From Lepidodermella squamata (taxonomy: Eukaryota; Gastrotricha): 64,000 nucleotides of DNA. Where the stretch lies: the NCBI GenBank assembly GCA_047495785.1, contig JBLDXI010000012.1, positions 1 to 64,000 of the forward strand, in the 5' to 3' direction. Both the position numbers and the translations under genes were made by a program. The notes under the pieces were generated by a model. It was given only the letters and a program-made list of their open reading frames with translations. It did no database searches and was not told the DNA's origin. Shown here piece after piece: positions 1 through 8,190 of the stretch (position 1 is the stretch's first letter; every line of letters begins with the position of its first letter).

Positions 1-473
1 ACACAGTCTTTTATAAGCAAATTGTTCTTTGATCCAAGCTGATCAAAATGCCTCAAAATTTGGTGCATGTCTTTACCTCGCGCTCGAAGCATGCTGTAAT
101 ATAGAGCCCATAAGCCGCAGATTTGTGAAAAAACATGCTGGTAAGACCTATTGCAATGAATGTACGGCACTTCTGTTTGGCTATTCGCTTTCAAAAAGTT
201 GTCGATATAGAGGTTATGATAGGAAGGGGAAAGGTTAAGGCTATCGAAAAACTCACAGGGCTCATCAGGATGCTGTGCGCTGTGAACAAACAGTGTGACC
301 CAGTGCTTTCCTGTAGAATTGTATACATTTCCTGTGTTACAGATAATCAATTGTGGATTATTTTTCACAATAGGAAGCTGCTGTGGTAGCTGATCAGCGG
401 CTACAACAAAAATGTCAAACTTTTTTAGTACTGGATCAATCCGGATGAAATCTTCCAATTCATTGTTGTACAT
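1..473 (-). CDS. Adenovirus-type cysteine protease (PRO), 3' end cut by window edge
   Basis: An open minus-strand frame runs from an ATG at 473 to the window edge (about 157 codons, no stop). An in-frame TAA lies just upstream of the ATG. The product matches adenain and the Polinton maturation protease. The catalytic residues are visible: His in GKHWVTLF, an acidic residue in CEFFDSLN, and Cys in QICGLWALYY, with the oxyanion Gln seven residues before the Cys, as in adenain. The N-terminal pattern (short helix, then LP and a hydrophobic strand before the His) also fits. In this family the enzyme cleaves capsid and core precursors during virion maturation. It lies directly downstream of the capsid-like gene, a typical Polinton arrangement. 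Only the last C-terminal residues should be missing. Confidence 0.88.
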   Translation of the reverse strand, partial: MYNNELEDFIRIDPVLKKFDIFVVAADQLPQQLPIVKNNPQLIICNTGNVYNSTGKHWVTLFVHSAQHPDEPCEFFDSLNLSPSYHNLYIDNFLKANSQTEVPYIHCNRSYQHVFSQICGLWALYYSMLRARGKDMHQILRHFDQLGSKNNLLIKDC

Positions 474-536
474 GAAAAACTGCTTAAGAATCAACAATTA
501 CGTCACGCGTTCGTGTGATCTTAAAAAATTTGAATT

Positions 537-1974
537 TTAAGGCAATTTTAATTTTATGAAAAAAGATGATACCTCAAAAACTGAATCAGTTTCAGTTAAT
601 ACTAACAGCTGAGTAACAATTGTTGTTTGAACAGCAAAACTCAACTCTACTCTGCAGGTACCTGTGCGTATAACTGAGTAATTTTGCAACGAGGAGTTGC
701 GCGATAAATCGAAACCAAAAATTGTGAAGCCATTAATAAACTGATCCATAGTTAACGTAGATGCCTTGAAAGGGTTATCTGGGTTGATAGCATTGAGAAG
801 CTCCAAATAGACTCTGGTGACATCTCCATTTGCAAAATCCATTTCCAAGGGAGCTGTTGAGTGATGTAGTTCATTGCCCAAATAAATCGATATTCGGGAT
901 AGCTGGCTGTGTAATGCATTCAATGGATTTTTACCCGCCGTTCCATTCAGGGCGGAATCTTCAAAAAAACAGAAAAACATACGCCTTGGAAGCTTACCAT
1001 TAATACATTGTGGTATCTGTTAAACCATTAGAGTTTTAAAAATTGACTTAGAAACGCGCGATGAGCAAACTTACACTGTAACTCAAAACACTACTTGGTA
1101 TGTGAAAAAGCCTTGTTCGAACTCTCATTATAGGATATTTGGCGTTAGTTTTTTCCAGCGCACGCGTATGAGCAATCACTATGTCCGGCGACACAACAAC
1201 AGCCCGGGCAATAATTTTTGCAGATTCAATGACGATTGAGTGAGGATCAGCTGTGCTCGGCCCAACCAAAGCAAAATTGTTAGATGCCCTATAGAGCTTG
1301 ATGCGGACTTCAACATTAGGTAGAAGTAGCCTATTACACAGCATAGGATCTGCAAACAGGCGTCCCAGGGTGCACACAGATTTCCCGCCCTGAACAATTT
1401 CCAACCGTTTTTTAAATCCCTCGTTTGAATTGTCAAAATTATCCAGTTTTTTAGCTGTATCAGGATACCAAAATTGTGTCTGTAATATCGTGTTTTTTGC
1501 ATCAGTATTATGAGACAAAAGCGTTGAAATATAGGCCCGATAAGCGTATAATGAATTTTGTTCACTTAAAAGTTGCCCATTTAGTGAAATCTCGCATGTT
1601 TTGAACATTGTGTGGTGGGCTAAACAAAGCGGGGCTTTTTGTAAATTTGTAGCCGAAAGACTAGCCTTATACTCGTTGTATGCATCGTCAGCTTCGCCAG
1701 CATTTTTCTTCCGAGCTTCAGAAGGGGTTCTAACTACTTTCCACTTGAGCATCAGTTGCATGCGTGACAGACACAAATAATCATTGTACGGGCCGATTTG
1801 AAACTCAATCAGGTTCGGTGAACTATTAAGAGGGGCAATTGGGTAAACATCTATACTTATTTGGTTTTCTTCAGCAAGCTGTGAAGGCGGTACAGTAAAT
1901 AAATCTAAATCTGAAGATAATACTATTGAAGAGGCTGAGGCTGGGTGAACAAAATTATCTCCAAAGCCTTCCAT
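537..1974 (-). CDS. F54H12.2-like probable major capsid protein, two exons
   Basis: Two minus-strand frames form one gene. Exon 1 is 1075..1974 and exon 2 is 537..1016. A 58-nt intron (1017..1074) begins GTAAGT and ends TTTAACAG, and phase 0 is kept across it. The product is about 459 aa. The N-terminus has DLFTVPPSQ followed by a strand-rich segment with IEFQIGPYNDY, and mid-protein there is YRAYISTLLSH. The C-terminal half begins around KLPRRMFFCFFED and has NGFTIFGFDL and RTGTCRVEL. These match the F54H12.2-like family found in nematodes and cnidarians beside chromodomain integrases. A double-jelly-roll major capsid role is inferred from size, neighbours (protease, penton, core protein) and family context, not from a structure comparison. 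Without the splice the first frame would stop after 308 aa, so the alternative is a disrupted gene. Confidence 0.8.
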
Positions 1975-2007
1975 TACAAATTTGAAGAATCAAACGCAGC
2001 AATGGGC

Positions 2008-2550
2008 TCAAGACGCTTCAAATAGCACTGATTTAGTTGTTGCGCGTCTTTTCCTTTTATAAGCCTTTCTTTTTGTAGTAGAAGCACGGCGCCTACGTTT
2101 TGCAGTCACACTACTAGTTTTACTAGGGCCACGACGACGGCGCCTTTTACGGCCACCTCCACCGCCTTGATGTTGCTTCAAAGCCGTTTCAGCAATATCC
2201 TTAGCCATGTTTAAGGCGCCTGAAGTGCCATGACGCTTAAGGGATTCGGTAAAACTAGGTCTAGCGCCCTCAGGTTGTTGCATATCACCTAATATTTTTT
2301 GGCCAGTAGATAATGCTTGTTGAAAAATAGACGGAGCAATTACTGGGAAGAAATTTCTGAAAAAGGCACCTAATATATTTCCTATTCCCTGACCCCTATA
2401 ATGATATGGAAATTGAATTGTTGCCCCACGGAAATGGTCCAGGTTAGCACCCGCTCCAGCTCCATAGCCTGCTATCAGCGGGGAGGAGTGTTGGCGGAGA
2501 AAAAACTGCTGGTACTTGTCAACGTTTTGGTTAGAATAAGCTAGGGGCAT
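2008..2550 (-). CDS. Basic virion core/pVI-like protein
   Basis: A 180-aa protein starting at the ATG at 2550. It has a glycine-rich N-terminal region, a hydrophobic amphipathic stretch around residues 54-80 (GQGIGNILGAFFRNFFPVI), and a very basic C-terminal tail with RKRRRRR and KRKRR runs. This matches the layout of the small membrane-active and DNA-binding minor capsid proteins of adenoviruses and Polintons (pVI, pVII, pX-like), usually encoded between the capsid genes. Here it sits between the capsid-like and penton-like genes. The likely role is membrane interaction and/or DNA packaging inside the particle, and cleavage by the neighbouring protease is plausible. The assignment rests on composition and gene order; primary-sequence similarity is weak, as usual in this class. 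Confidence 0.65.
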   Translation of the reverse strand: MPLAYSNQNVDKYQQFFLRQHSSPLIAGYGAGAGANLDHFRGATIQFPYHYRGQGIGNILGAFFRNFFPVIAPSIFQQALSTGQKILGDMQQPEGARPSFTESLKRHGTSGALNMAKDIAETALKQHQGGGGGRKRRRRRGPSKTSSVTAKRRRRASTTKRKAYKRKRRATTKSVLFEAS

Positions 2551-2588
2551 CTTCGGTAATATTAATAATTAGAACTCAGCCACTTATA

Positions 2589-3809
2589 TTAATATAAGGC
2601 TCCGGTTTTTCGGCGAATATGAAGTAGCAATACAACTTTGCTACCATCCACAAAATCGATCAATGCCCCGTTATCGCGGCGGATTTGAACTTGAATTGAA
2701 TCTATAAAATTGGCTTTTAAAGGTAAATATAGGCCCGAGTTATAAATCACTGTAAAATGTGATGACAAGTCTGAATTTGCCGTAGCAGAAGCCATCGTAG
2801 AATAGGTTATCATTCGAAGGAGGCTAGCTTGGCAATCTCCAACAAAAACATCCGCTGCAACTGAGCAGTAAATGAACAGTGAGTTATTGCCATAATTCAA
2901 CTGAATGTTGTATTGAGCTGTAGCACTTTCTTCATAGCATGCATAAATAAAGGCAGGCGGTAAATCATTATCTTTGGTGATTACTGTTTGCTCAGAAAAA
3001 TCAAAGTGCTGTGCTGAATTTACGCCTTCTTGATTTTCTACCGCCGCTGTCTCATTATTTGCATCCTCCTTAAGTTTTGGTCTGCTAGAAAGCCTAACAA
3101 TCCCAACTGAGTTGAATAAAATGTGTGGATTTTCACGAATTTGGTGGCTCATATTCCACGCATATGCCAAGGCATACGTTGACTTTATATCAAAAGTGGA
3201 AACTTCATTAAATTCTGGCTCGTCATTTTTTGGGGCCTTGGGAAAAATGAAAACTCCAGACGGTGTATTCTGTTCTATTGGAGACACAAAACCTAAGAGG
3301 CCAGCAGAATCTGAAGGTATAAACATAGAATATGGCCATTTACAGGTAATTTTAGTTTTTTTGTTGACTGAATCATAATGAGCAAAAATAGAGCCATTAC
3401 TACTTGAGATGGATATTTTTTCATTAAAGTGATCGATTAGTTTGGTTATATTCGCAAAATATTCACCTCCGAAATTTACTTTGTTAATAAAGCCAGTTTC
3501 CCATGGATTGTTGAAACTTTTCATCCGATGTGGCAAAGAGCCAGGATTTGTTAAATAATTAGCAATAATGTCGTTTTTAAAAGATTTCAGCCAGTTACAA
3601 TCAAGCACATAGACTGTATGACGATCAATGCTACTCCACCTAACAGGAATTGTAGCCTCAAGTAGGGCTACTTCATAAGCACGGCAATCGGGTACGCAAA
3701 TTGGGACAGGGAGAGCAACTTGATAATCCGACGGAGTATTCGCCGGATGTTGAGAATATGAGGCATTCGAGGGTAAATAAATAAAGAAGTCCTCCTGGAT
3801 GCTAAGCAT
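2589..3809 (-). CDS. Penton-like minor capsid protein
   Basis: A 406-aa protein from the ATG at 3809. Its N-terminus has the pattern seen in capsid proteins that accompany F54H12.2-like elements: F-hydrophobic-LPSNAS, then NTPSDYQVALP, then a strand ending AYEVALLEATIP followed by RWSSI. The rest alternates short hydrophobic strands and loops, consistent with a jelly-roll penton. Near the C-terminus, HFTVIYNSGLYLPL and ADVFVGDCQASLLR fit the family's last conserved block. The likely role is the minor capsid (penton) protein at particle vertices. It overlaps the upstream membrane-protein gene by 8 nt, suggesting translation from one compact transcript. The family match is my recognition of the N-terminal block; an alignment was not possible. 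Confidence 0.72.
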   Translation of the reverse strand: MLSIQEDFFIYLPSNASYSQHPANTPSDYQVALPVPICVPDCRAYEVALLEATIPVRWSSIDRHTVYVLDCNWLKSFKNDIIANYLTNPGSLPHRMKSFNNPWETGFINKVNFGGEYFANITKLIDHFNEKISISSSNGSIFAHYDSVNKKTKITCKWPYSMFIPSDSAGLLGFVSPIEQNTPSGVFIFPKAPKNDEPEFNEVSTFDIKSTYALAYAWNMSHQIRENPHILFNSVGIVRLSSRPKLKEDANNETAAVENQEGVNSAQHFDFSEQTVITKDNDLPPAFIYACYEESATAQYNIQLNYGNNSLFIYCSVAADVFVGDCQASLLRMITYSTMASATANSDLSSHFTVIYNSGLYLPLKANFIDSIQVQIRRDNGALIDFVDGSKVVLLLHIRRKTGALY

Positions 3810-4005
3810 TTGTTATGTTATCCTTATCTATCTTTTCTAAAGTAAGGATTGCGCTGTTGCCAAAAGGGGGGAGCTTAGTTTTGAATAAATAGTTTGAAAT
3901 TTCTATAAGCCAAACGGTTATTAGAAGGAAAAAAATGTAGGCCCCTACACGCACAGATGGCTTTTGTAGGAAAGCTAAGAGTGGAGTCGTAGGAACTCTA
4001 TTCAT
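3802..4005 (-). CDS. Small single-pass membrane protein of the virus-like element
   Basis: A 67-aa protein with one strong transmembrane segment, about residues 20-42 (VGAYIFFLLITVWLIEISNYLF). A short polar N-terminus and a short charged C-terminus flank it. No family was recognised. Its start overlaps the integrase stop in an ATGA arrangement, and its end overlaps the penton start by 8 nt, so it is embedded in the compact gene array and is unlikely to be a chance frame. Small membrane proteins are common in Polinton relatives and may act in particle membranes or entry, but no role can be assigned here. Confidence 0.6.
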   Translation of the reverse strand: MNRVPTTPLLAFLQKPSVRVGAYIFFLLITVWLIEISNYLFKTKLPPFGNSAILTLEKIDKDNITNA

Positions 4006-5213
4006 GAGGCCAAGGTTTTGATCTCGTTTGCATCAATCCAACTAGCGGCTTCAATCGGCCAGTTTTGCCATTTCACAAGAGCCTGTTTCTTGCCATTTAT
4101 AGTGCGATGCTTCAGAACTTTTTCTATTAAATATGTTTCTTGCGGATGTGCTATCTGAAGCTGCCAATCGTAAAAACTACCTTGAATACGCTTATTCAGA
4201 GTATCACGGAGATAATACTTGTCGGGGATGGTACAAGTATCTATGCGGTCGATAAAAAAATATTCTTCAGTAAAAATGAAATCTCCTTCTTTGTGAAATA
4301 AATCCTTTACACGACTAATTCTAACACAATCACCGACAGAAAAAGTCGGTTTGTATAGTAAATTCTTGCGCTTTTCAAGCATCAATTGATCTCTTTTTCC
4401 AAAAACATTATTGTAAGCAACCAAATTTATAGGATCTTCTGGGGAAGCTAGCCATAATTCTAACGGGGCAACCCTAGTGCTGCGATTTTTCATTTGATTG
4501 TAAGACGCTAAGAAAAAAGGTAAGTAATCGATGTAACGCAGCGTATGATTTGCAATTTGATGCCTCGAAATAGTTCTACGAAGCCAACGGTTGAAAATTT
4601 CTATGGGTGAACACTTGAACATGGAGGTTGTAGTGTAATAATAAACATTGAATTTTTTAAATATTTTTTTAGCTTCTTTGTTGATAAATTCTCCGCCAGA
4701 ATCTGTAGTGAAAGAGCGGCAACGCAAATCAGGTGTTAGGCTGCTCAAAAAATTACTGATCTTCTCAGCAGTGTAATTTCCTTCTTTGTTAAGTAAGGGA
4801 ATACAGAAAGCATAACGCGTAAAACAGTCTTTGATTGTAAGTAAATAGCGGGTTCCATCATTATCTTGGCTTGAATCTTGAACTTCAAGAAGATCACCTA
4901 GAAAGAGGTCACTTCTAGCATAAACTTCATATTGCATGAATTGCTTCCGGTTTCTTACACTTAGTGGTTTATATAATGAATATGTTCGATCATGGCTCAT
5001 AATCTCAGCTAGTTTTTTATGAGTAAGGGAATTTCTCAGCTCTAAGGGTAATGTAGCTTTAAGTGTTGAGTATAATCTGCGCAGGCCTTGAAATGATCCA
5101 ACATGTTTCGGATCATTATAGAAGCTCAAAACAAACGATTTCAAGTCTGACCTGTGGTTTATTTTAGCATCTCCTTCAGCTAGACGTCTCGCATTGTGTT
5201 TATTACGTGGCAT
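4002..5213 (-). CDS. Retroviral-type integrase with C-terminal chromodomain (F54H12.3-like)
   Basis: A 403-aa protein from the ATG at 5213. The rve/RNase-H-fold core carries the expected acidic triad: Asp107 in GDLLEV, Asp171 in TTDSGGEF and Glu205 in PIEIFNRW. Thirty-three residues separate the last two, the spacing I expect for the F54H12.3-like family. A C-terminal SH3-like stretch follows, and then a chromodomain at about residues 357-400 with aromatic-cage candidates in LVKWQNW and ASWIDANE. In Polintons this enzyme inserts the linear viral DNA into the host genome, and a chromodomain may steer it to histone marks. All catalytic residues are present and the frame is intact. The gene ends in a 4-nt overlap with the next small gene. 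Confidence 0.93.
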   Translation of the reverse strand: MPRNKHNARRLAEGDAKINHRSDLKSFVLSFYNDPKHVGSFQGLRRLYSTLKATLPLELRNSLTHKKLAEIMSHDRTYSLYKPLSVRNRKQFMQYEVYARSDLFLGDLLEVQDSSQDNDGTRYLLTIKDCFTRYAFCIPLLNKEGNYTAEKISNFLSSLTPDLRCRSFTTDSGGEFINKEAKKIFKKFNVYYYTTTSMFKCSPIEIFNRWLRRTISRHQIANHTLRYIDYLPFFLASYNQMKNRSTRVAPLELWLASPEDPINLVAYNNVFGKRDQLMLEKRKNLLYKPTFSVGDCVRISRVKDLFHKEGDFIFTEEYFFIDRIDTCTIPDKYYLRDTLNKRIQGSFYDWQLQIAHPQETYLIEKVLKHRTINGKKQALVKWQNWPIEAASWIDANEIKTLAS

Positions 5214-5216
5214 GAC

Positions 5217-5486
5217 CTAATTCTTCTTTATAGCTAATTTACGGCAAGTAGGGACAACCGAACAATTAGCCATGTGGCTAAATAAATCACCGTTTAAGTG
5301 GAATAATAAATCATTTATATTATATAACATCCGCTCAGTAGACTCGACAAGTTGCCGCAGGTGAAGGAGTTCGGCTTGAGTATTGCGAACTTCCATAACA
5401 GCGAAAAAGCTGATTAAAATGGTAACCAGGGATAGCAGCAATAGGATCGGTAAAACAGCACGCGGAATATCTGTTGTTTGATGCAT
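5217..5486 (-). CDS. Small membrane protein with coiled-coil segment
   Basis: An 89-aa protein. A transmembrane helix at about residues 10-31 (VLPILLLLSLVTILISFFAV) is followed by a heptad-like helical stretch (MEVRNTQAELLHLRQLVEST) and a tail with two cysteines in NCSVVPTC. It lies 3 nt upstream of the integrase start, so it belongs to the element's gene array. A membrane anchor plus coiled coil plus a possible disulfide could fit a virion or fusion-associated protein, but nothing in the sequence proves this and no family was recognised. Confidence 0.55.
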   Translation of the reverse strand: MHQTTDIPRAVLPILLLLSLVTILISFFAVMEVRNTQAELLHLRQLVESTERMLYNINDLLFHLNGDLFSHMANCSVVPTCRKLAIKKN

Positions 5487-5650
5487 AATAAATTACGAAG
5501 ACTTTAAAAACGGGGAAATTTACCGATAGCCATATTTTTATTTCTGCTGCGAATTTTGAAAATTGATAGATAATGATGAAAGTAGAAATAATGATTTTAG
5601 CTTAAAAAAAGACGGCACGCGATTAATCTTCCCTCATTCATTAAATCATT

Positions 5651-6250
5651 TTATTGTTGTTTGATATACAGAAAAAAAGGCGCCAATTTAACAAATGCTA
5701 TTTTTATAAGAGATAACGAAAAACAGCCGCTCATAATCATTTTTCCAGTGTGAAACAGTGTGGCAGATACATTTAACTTTGGTTCATTTTCATTAGTGCT
5801 GACTTTGGAGAAAACACGTATACGCAACCCAGGAAAAAATTCTGGTTGGTAAACGCATATTTTAGGAAATTGAAAAGCTAGCAGGCTAAGATTGACAGTT
5901 TTATGTAAATCGTAGAACAATACTATATTAGTAATTATTGGGTCACGGATTATCAACCGTCGATTAACAATTTTTCTGAGTGTAGCTTGAAGAACTCCAA
6001 AAGCAGTAACACAATTCGAGGCTGTTTTGGTACCACTACAAATTATAGCTCCGGATGAAAATAATAAAAACGTCGCGTTAAAAGCAGGTACTTTATAGAA
6101 CAAAGCACTCGACATTTTTTTTGGGTTATATTTTGCACAAGGTAAAATTAGGGCTAGACTATCTAAATTAAATAGAAAATTTGACCTTGATTTAGCCATA
6201 ATATTTGAAATAGAGTAATCAATATCATATTGTATATTATTTACTTCCAT
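5651..6250 (-). CDS. TATA-binding protein (TBP) homologue in the virus-like element
   Basis: From the ATG at 6250 the product is 199 aa, almost exactly one TBP core (about 180 aa) with a short N-terminus. Both pseudo-repeats are visible. Repeat 1 has YNPKKMSSALFY, then FLLFSSGAIICSGTK. Repeat 2 has the linking strand IITNIVLFYDL, then YQPEFFPGLRIRVF, then ATLFHTGKMIMSG. These correspond to YNPKRFAAVIMR, LIFSSGKMVCTGAK, YEPELFPGLIYRM and LLIFVSGKVVLTG of cellular TBP. Three of the four DNA-kinking phenylalanine positions are kept; the first is Met (NPKKM). The likely role is directing host or viral RNA polymerase to element promoters. The frame is open upstream to about 6454 but without an ATG, so 6250 is preferred; a spliced N-terminal extension from the neighbouring basic frame remains possible. 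Such a gene is not part of the standard Polinton set. Confidence 0.85.
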   Translation of the reverse strand: MEVNNIQYDIDYSISNIMAKSRSNFLFNLDSLALILPCAKYNPKKMSSALFYKVPAFNATFLLFSSGAIICSGTKTASNCVTAFGVLQATLRKIVNRRLIIRDPIITNIVLFYDLHKTVNLSLLAFQFPKICVYQPEFFPGLRIRVFSKVSTNENEPKLNVSATLFHTGKMIMSGCFSLSLIKIAFVKLAPFFLYIKQQ

Positions 6251-6333
6251 ATTTAATGGTGGGGATTTCAATAGAAAAAAAGGTTCAGTGCTAGATTGTA
6301 GCTTTAAATCAACAGGATAGGATATAGTCAAAT

Positions 6334-6762
6334 TTATGATCGTGGTCGACTGTGATGCGGCTGATTGAAGGCTTGTAACATACTTGATTTCAGCTGTTTC
6401 TGTTTGAACTTTGCGATAGGTTGAGGGCAAATCATGACCAAAAAAGAGGCGACAGAATCTTGCTTTCGTGACTCATGATTGGTAATTGGAACAGCTGGTT
6501 TATTTTTCGCCTTGCATGGCGTTTTCGCCGATTTAGCAACTGATTTCTTCTCAGTACCTATGACTTTTTTCTGAATTTTATGTTTAGCATTGCGTTTCGG
6601 TTGATTACGAACCGCAGTTTTTGCTAATCTAGAGGCTGATGTTTGTTCAACAGGTTCCTTGGTAAACGTACTCGTATTCGGTTCATTCAGGTTTATTGGT
6701 ACGAAATCATTGTTAGAAAAAAACAATGGAGAAGCCGGAGATGAATTGAAGAAAGCTTCCAT
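6334..6762 (-). CDS. Basic, probably disordered protein beside the TBP gene
   Basis: A 142-aa protein from the ATG at 6762. An acidic-hydrophobic N-terminus (MEAFFNSSPASPLFF) is followed by a lysine-rich, low-complexity body (KRNAKHKIQKKV, KKSVAKSAKTPCKAKNK), with no recognised domain. Its 3' end runs in another frame over the open but ATG-less upstream extension of the TBP frame. It could be a separate DNA-binding or virion core protein. It could also be a 5' exon that supplies a disordered N-terminus to TBP: GT and AG dinucleotides exist, but I found no convincing frame-matched intron. Composition suggests nuclear or DNA association. Confidence 0.5.
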   Translation of the reverse strand: MEAFFNSSPASPLFFSNNDFVPINLNEPNTSTFTKEPVEQTSASRLAKTAVRNQPKRNAKHKIQKKVIGTEKKSVAKSAKTPCKAKNKPAVPITNHESRKQDSVASFLVMICPQPIAKFKQKQLKSSMLQAFNQPHHSRPRS

Positions 6763-6930
6763 AAATTCAGTAAGAAGAATAATATTCAAAGTTCTTGCGT
6801 TTGAAATGAAAAATGATCGAATGACGGAAGCCGGCCGCGGTGATTGGTTGGAGTTGCTGAGCCCCAGAACCTTCTGATTAGGAATGAATAAATAACAAAG
6901 GCATTATATAAATAAAATAAACTGACCAAA

Positions 6931-7737
6931 TTAGGTCGAAGAGCTGTTGTTGAAAGGTAAGACGGTAGCGACAGGTTGTAGTGCGATGGAGCGTTGCATG
7001 ATGCCCGGCCATTTACTATTCGCACCTTCCTGCTGACCATTAAGAACATCGATGACTGATGCCCATGGAATTTTCTGAGCGTGTTGATAGGGTGGAGGTA
7101 CGACGTTCTGCATTTCTACTGAGACCCTACGACCTGCCCGAAGTAAAAGGTAGAATATGTGCCGCAGGTTTACGCTGACACCATTAAAGTTTTTTAACAA
7201 ATCGTAAAATAAATGTTGGATGTAGATATATCGGCCTTCGGTGTAGGTAGGGTGTGCCGTTAGGCCATACCAGAAACTTTCTTCCAGGCCAGACACAATA
7301 ATAGGGTTAGGGCTATCGTCGAGGCAATCATCCAAAAGGTAATCACTTTCAGTAAAAATAATTGAGTGACAAATGGACGACCATAAATCATCCTGGCGAA
7401 CAAGGAGCGTGGTAGTATCATTTAGGATGCTCTTCCATAAATCATGCCCAACGATGGAAGCACAGGTAGCTAAATTATATTCGGCAAAATGTTGAAAATT
7501 CGTGCCATCGTGGGTTGATGGGAAGAGACGAGCAACGGCTCTTTTGTAGCCGAGATAAACATGATCGATAGTAATATGTTGGCCTTTCGAGTTGGCAATC
7601 AAATCGAATATGGCGACTTCAGCGAATGTAATGCGTCCAGAGAGGGTATTTAGTGATATATTTAATGATTTCGGAGGAAAAAGTAAATCTTCTCGGTAGA
7701 AAATCGCTTCATAAGATTCATCATAGCCAATAATCAT
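6931..7737 (-). CDS. Unknown 268-aa protein of the virus-like element
   Basis: An intact frame from the ATG at 7737, the most upstream minus-strand gene of the element inside the window. The protein is soluble-looking, with mixed helices (LFYDLLKNFNGV, RHIFYLLLRAGRRV), an acidic patch (YLLDDCLDDSPN) and a Ser/Asn-rich C-terminus. There is no signal peptide or membrane segment. I recognise no family. Position next to the TBP and basic genes, and codon use like them, suggest an element-specific early or regulatory protein, but this is context only. Confidence 0.6.
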   Translation of the reverse strand: MIIGYDESYEAIFYREDLLFPPKSLNISLNTLSGRITFAEVAIFDLIANSKGQHITIDHVYLGYKRAVARLFPSTHDGTNFQHFAEYNLATCASIVGHDLWKSILNDTTTLLVRQDDLWSSICHSIIFTESDYLLDDCLDDSPNPIIVSGLEESFWYGLTAHPTYTEGRYIYIQHLFYDLLKNFNGVSVNLRHIFYLLLRAGRRVSVEMQNVVPPPYQHAQKIPWASVIDVLNGQQEGANSKWPGIMQRSIALQPVATVLPFNNSSST

Positions 7738-7816
7738 AGCAACTTATTTGACCTTGCTATCCCTACCTTAATCTTTGCTTTTATTCGATTTTCCTTGAGT
7801 AAAAAAATGTTTCTTA

Positions 7817-8070
7817 TATTTTTTAGATTACAGTTAAGTTGGATTGATAGGAGAAAGTAAAGTTTATTTACAAAACAAGTTAATGGACATATCAGGAAAG
7901 AAAGGAGTATTTATAAATGCTAATGGCCAAAGTAAAAAATATTTATTATATTTTAGATTAAAGTTAAGGGGGATTGATAGGAGAAAGTAATGTTTATTTA
8001 CAAAAAAGGTTAATGGAAAGTAAGGTGTATTTATATAAGCTAATGGACAAAGCAGGAAAAAAGATGAGCT
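7817..8070. repeat. Two imperfect direct repeats, period 130 bp
   Basis: The segment with GGATTGATAGGAGAAAGTAA starts at 7841 and again at 7971. It is followed both times by a TTTATTTACAAAA...GTTAATGGA stretch and a TATTTATA...GCTAATGG stretch. The second copy has a small internal deletion. AT-rich direct repeats at the edge of the gene array could belong to the element's terminal region, where Polintons often carry short repeats, but no terminal inverted repeat can be tested here. Confidence 0.8.
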
Positions 8071-8190
8071 AGCTTGAGTTCTTAGATTACTGTATCTAAT
8101 CAAGTATCTTTTTGGAAACTAAGAAAATTGATGGAAGCAGAAGACATGTAAGTTTGGTTCTTTTTTAAAAAATCTTGAATAAATTCTGTT

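Larger units (their letters stand above)
1..8160 (-). mobile_element. Polinton/Maverick-type virus-like element, partial
   Basis: Nearly all genes from the left edge to about 7.74 kb lie on the minus strand and form the morphogenesis and integration set of a Polinton/Maverick or adintovirus-like element: adenovirus-type protease, probable major capsid protein, basic core protein, penton-like protein and retroviral-type integrase. Spacing is tight, with 4- and 8-nt overlaps. The capsid-like and integrase proteins match the C. elegans F54H12.2 and F54H12.3 families, which are also neighbours there. The protein-primed DNA polymerase and packaging ATPase are absent and would lie beyond the left edge. 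The right boundary is not defined, because the matching terminal inverted repeat would be outside the window; about 8.16 kb is my estimate. Reading frames are largely intact, so the insertion looks fairly young. Confidence 0.85.
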
